From an uncultured bacterium (lineage in GTDB: Bacteria > Actinomycetota > Coriobacteriia > Coriobacteriales > Coriobacteriaceae), in assembly GCA_905215505.1 (NCBI GenBank), contig CAJMPU010000001.1:1-64000 (forward strand): a stretch of 64,000 nucleotides of DNA. The letters run 5' to 3'. The notes under the pieces were generated by a model. That model had not been told where the DNA came from. It made no database searches and saw nothing but the letters and a program-made list of their open reading frames with translations. This document shows positions 61,744 to 64,000 of the stretch, piece after piece (the stretch's first letter is position 1; every line of letters starts with the position of its first letter). The position numbers were made by a program, and so were the translations under genes.

Positions 61744-62631
61744 ATGTATGACAACGGACCCGTGCCCGGCCGCAACGACGCTTGCTGGTGCGGCAGCGGC
61801 AAAAAATATAAGAAATGTCATAGCGCCTTTGACGAGCGCCTCGAGCGCCTGTGGGAGGAGGGCTGGGAGGTTCTGCCCCGCGCGCTCTACAAAACGCCCG
61901 CCGACATCGAGGGCATCAAGCGCTCCGCCGCCATCAACGTGGGCGTGCTCGACTACATAGGCGAGCGCATCGCCGCAGGCATGACCACCAACCAGATCGA
62001 CCAGATGATCTACGACTACACCGTCGAGCACGGTGGCACGCCGGCCGACCTTAACTACGAGGGCTATCCCAAGAGCGTGTGCACCTCGATCAACGACGTC
62101 GTCTGCCACGGTATCCCCTGCGATGCGGATGTGCTACACGAGGGCGACATCATCAACGTAGACTGCTCCACGATCTTGGACGGTTACTTTAGTGATTCGA
62201 GCCGCATGTTCTGCATCGGCGAGGTCTCGGCCGAGCGCCAGCGCCTGGTCGACGTCACCCGTGCCAGCGTGGAGGCGGGTCTGGCAGCCGTCAAGCCATG
62301 GCTACCGCTCTCCGTTATGGCCGAGGCTGTGCAAAAGACCGTCGAGGACGCCGGCTTTAGCGTGGTGCGTGAGTACGGCGGACACGGCATCGGTAAGGAG
62401 TTCCACGAGGACCCGTTTGTGGGCTTTACCACCGAGGCGCCCGACGTAGACACCATCATGGTGCCAGGCATGGTCTTTACCATCGAGCCCATGGTCAACG
62501 CCGGAGCGCCCGATATCAAGATTAGCAAGGGCGACGGCTGGTGCGTGCGCACCAAGGACGGCAGCGATTCGGCCCAGTGCGAGGTGCAGCTCGTGGTGAC
62601 CGAGGACGGCTACGAGCTGCTGAGCTGGTAG
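61744..62631 (+). CDS. map: Methionine aminopeptidase with N-terminal SEC-C zinc motif
   Basis: A 295-residue type I methionine aminopeptidase that removes the initiator methionine. The first 30 residues hold a SEC-C motif CWCGSGKKYKKCH (Cys14, Cys16, Cys25, His26), which binds zinc and is thought to guide the enzyme to ribosomes. Metal ligands of the pita-bread core are visible in DCSTILDGYFSD, GHGIGKEFHEDP, FTIEPMVN and CEVQLVV. AGGAAG precedes the ATG. A terminator follows. Confidence 0.94.
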   Translation: MYDNGPVPGRNDACWCGSGKKYKKCHSAFDERLERLWEEGWEVLPRALYKTPADIEGIKRSAAINVGVLDYIGERIAAGMTTNQIDQMIYDYTVEHGGTPADLNYEGYPKSVCTSINDVVCHGIPCDADVLHEGDIINVDCSTILDGYFSDSSRMFCIGEVSAERQRLVDVTRASVEAGLAAVKPWLPLSVMAEAVQKTVEDAGFSVVREYGGHGIGKEFHEDPFVGFTTEAPDVDTIMVPGMVFTIEPMVNAGAPDIKISKGDGWCVRTKDGSDSAQCEVQLVVTEDGYELLSW

Positions 62632-62639
62632 CCGTGGAT

Positions 62640-62684
62640 GCGCCGGATGCTGACAGGCACGCCCGTCTTGCATCCGGCGTTTTA
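62640..62684 (+). terminator. Terminator of map
   Basis: CGCCGGATGC (62641-62650) pairs with GCATCCGGCG (62670-62679) and TTTTATTT follows. Confidence 0.85.
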
Positions 62685-62700
62685 TTTGAACATTTTGCCT

Positions 62701-62741
62701 GATAAAACCCGCCAAAATAAACCTGTCCCTTTTTGGCAGGT
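62701..62741. repeat. CCTGTCCC-core hairpin repeat, copy 6 (upstream of dehydrogenase)
   Basis: GATAAAACCCGCCAAAA, a loop with AACCTGTCCC, then TTTTTGGCAGGT. The arms pair with one G-T mismatch. It differs from copies 1 and 7 at only a few bases, but here it lies 20 bp ahead of a plus-strand start codon, not at a stop codon. Confidence 0.8.
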
Positions 62742-62760
62742 CGAGCGGAGAGGACTGTTT

Positions 62761-63696
62761 GTGAACATCCTGGTTTTGCTGCCCGTCAATGACCGCCATC
62801 GCGCAATTCTTGAGTCGAGCGCTCCGGGCGAGGACTTTATCTACACGAGCGCCGACGCCATCACGCGCGAGCAGGTCGCCGACGCCGACGTGATCTTGGG
62901 CAACATCGACTCTGACATGCTCACGGCATGCGAGCATCTCCAGCTGCTGCAATTGCAGACCGCCGGCTATGACGACTACCTTGCCGCCGGCACCGTGCCG
63001 GCCGACGCCAAACTGTCTTGCTCGGTGGGCGCCTACGGTCAGGCTGTGAGCGAGCACATGTTTGCCATGGTCCTTTCCATGATGAAGCGCCTGCCCGGCT
63101 ATCACGACTTGCAGCGCGAGCATCGCTGGGAGGATTTGGGGCCGGTCACCTCGCTCAAAAACGCCAATGTGCTGGTGCTGGGCGCGGGCGATGTCGGTGG
63201 CCACTTCGCCACGCTCTGCCGCAGCATGGGCGCGCACGTCCGCGGCATCAAGCGCCATCCGCTCGTCTACCCCATTGTGTTTGAGGACATGGACGGCATG
63301 GATGCCCTGCCCGAGCGCCTGGCCGAGGCTGACATCGTTGCATCCTTTATGCCGAGCACACCCGAGACCCGCGGCCTGGCGAACGCCGAGTTCTTCGCCG
63401 CGATGAAACCGGGTGCCTTCTTTGCCAACGGCGGCCGCGGCGATCTTGTGGTCGCCGACGACTTGGTTGCCGCTCTGGAATCGGGACATCTCGCCGGCGC
63501 CGCGGTCGACGTCACCGACCCCGAGCCGCTGCCTGAGACAAGCCCCCTGTGGGATGCGCCCAACATGCTCATCACGCCGCACGTCTCGGGCTGGTTCCAC
63601 CTAGCCGCCACGCTCAACAACGTCGTCGACATCGCCGCGGAGAATCTGCGTCACCTGCAGGCCGGTGAAACCCTGCGCTGCTGGATCGAGCACTAA
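62761..63696 (+). CDS. D-isomer-specific 2-hydroxyacid dehydrogenase
   Basis: A 311-residue NAD(P)-dependent dehydrogenase. The Rossmann motif is VLGAGDVGGHFATLCRSMG (about 138-156). The catalytic arginine and glutamate regions are ANGGRGDLV and DVTDPEPLPE, and the histidine is in ITPHVSGW. It reduces a 2-oxoacid or oxidises a D-2-hydroxyacid; the exact substrate is unknown. The start is GTG, preceded by GGAGAGG. The frame is open 41 codons upstream only because the hairpin repeat has no stop in that frame. Confidence 0.88.
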   Translation: MNILVLLPVNDRHRAILESSAPGEDFIYTSADAITREQVADADVILGNIDSDMLTACEHLQLLQLQTAGYDDYLAAGTVPADAKLSCSVGAYGQAVSEHMFAMVLSMMKRLPGYHDLQREHRWEDLGPVTSLKNANVLVLGAGDVGGHFATLCRSMGAHVRGIKRHPLVYPIVFEDMDGMDALPERLAEADIVASFMPSTPETRGLANAEFFAAMKPGAFFANGGRGDLVVADDLVAALESGHLAGAAVDVTDPEPLPETSPLWDAPNMLITPHVSGWFHLAATLNNVVDIAAENLRHLQAGETLRCWIEH

Positions 63697-63698
63697 TT

Positions 63699-63726
63699 GT
63701 TCCGGCGTTTTGCCAAACGCCGGAAC
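63699..63726 (+). terminator. Terminator of the 2-hydroxyacid dehydrogenase gene
   Basis: GTTCCGGCGTTT-TGCC-AAACGCCGGAAC is a perfect 12-bp hairpin starting three bases after the stop codon. No long T-run follows. Confidence 0.75.
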
Positions 63727-63907
63727 CCCTCGACGCTGCGAGCCCGCCAGAGCGGCAATCTGACGTTCAATCGTCGGGCATGGCCAGAAGGCCAATGCCC
63801 TCCTCTTTCAAGGCACCTTGCTCGCCCAGACGGGCTCTCGCTGACTTTTTCTCTACCCGCAAAGCTTTAGGGACTCAGCGGCTTGTAATGCCGCTGGCAT
63901 ATGCCCA
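63727..63907. other. Non-coding gap at right end
   Basis: No gene is seen. A small hairpin GGGCATGGCC / GGCCAATGCCC (around 63777-63801) is present. The gap separates convergent genes. Confidence 0.45.
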
Positions 63908-63949
63908 GATAAAACTTGCCAAAATGAACCTGTCCCTTTTTGGTAGGTT
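63908..63949. repeat. CCTGTCCC-core hairpin repeat, copy 7 (abuts a stop codon)
   Basis: GATAAAACTTGCCAAAA, a loop with AACCTGTCCC, then TTTTTGGTAGGTT. Arms ACTTGCCAAAA and TTTTGGTAGGT pair except for one C-A. Its right end meets the stop codon of the partial minus-strand gene, exactly as copy 1 meets asp23. Confidence 0.8.
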
Positions 63950-64000
63950 TTAGAGCTCCACACTTTCGGCGCCGTTGATGGTTAGGTTGCGCTCGTAGAA
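63950..64000 (-). CDS. 3' end of an unidentified gene (partial)
   Basis: Only the last 16 codons are inside the window, reading FYERNLTINGAESVEL and a TAA stop. The rest lies to the right. The fragment is too short to assign a family. The reading frame is supported by the hairpin repeat that follows its stop codon in the same manner as for asp23 and lgt. Confidence 0.5.
   Translation of the reverse strand, partial: FYERNLTINGAESVEL

Overview
The window is GC-rich, gene-dense bacterial chromosome. The overall protein resemblance, the actinobacterial-type ARG-box, the Asp23/AmaP envelope operon, the sortase-anchored CAP-domain surface protein and the GluABCD-type uptake system suggest a gut Coriobacteriia member, most likely a Collinsella. 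The genus is inferred from resemblance, not proven. No rRNA, tRNA, insertion sequence, prophage or CRISPR array could be supported.

Layout. 0.2-5.3 kb: arginine genes argC-argJ-argB-argD on the minus strand behind an ARG-box-like operator. 5.4-9.9 kb: two FMN-barrel proteins, then an FMN-riboswitch-controlled riboflavin ECF transporter (ribU, fused ecfA, ecfT). 10-12.6 kb: groS-groL between two very long palindromes. 12.6-18.5 kb: two amidohydrolases, a zinc-ribbon membrane protein with a Pro-Glu repeat tail, and a YitT protein. 18.7-26.5 kb: asp23-DUF2273-amaP, yebC, a large membrane protein, lgt, NifU, a dCMP-deaminase-like protein and coaX. 26.7-34 kb: an OPT transporter, an 1151-residue cell-wall protein with a G9 tract near its start, and a DUF389 protein. 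34.5-43.2 kb: a 1596-residue dehydratase-activase fusion with its TetR regulator, a HAD phosphatase, and a TetR/MFS efflux pair with visible operators. 43.2-48.9 kb: glnB-amt, a PF06541 protein, an HD protein and dxs. 49.3-53.6 kb: a glutamate-type ABC importer followed by a class-I amidotransferase hydrolase. 53.7-57.2 kb: an A/T-richer block with a lantibiotic-immunity-like ABC exporter and a DUF2975/XRE pair. 57.4-64 kb: a GGDEF-REC-HD-GYP signalling protein with an Hpt protein, an alpha/beta hydrolase, a radical SAM protein, a SEC-C methionine aminopeptidase, a 2-hydroxyacid dehydrogenase and the 3' end of a further gene.

The least explained content is between genes. A dispersed hairpin family has changing complementary arms around a conserved GGGACAGG-type core and usually abuts a stop codon. 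There is also a three-unit array of inverted repeats with an 80-81 bp period after dxs, and several 64-198 bp palindromes. A 17-bp perfect inverted repeat covers the ribosome-binding site and start codon of the HAD gene.
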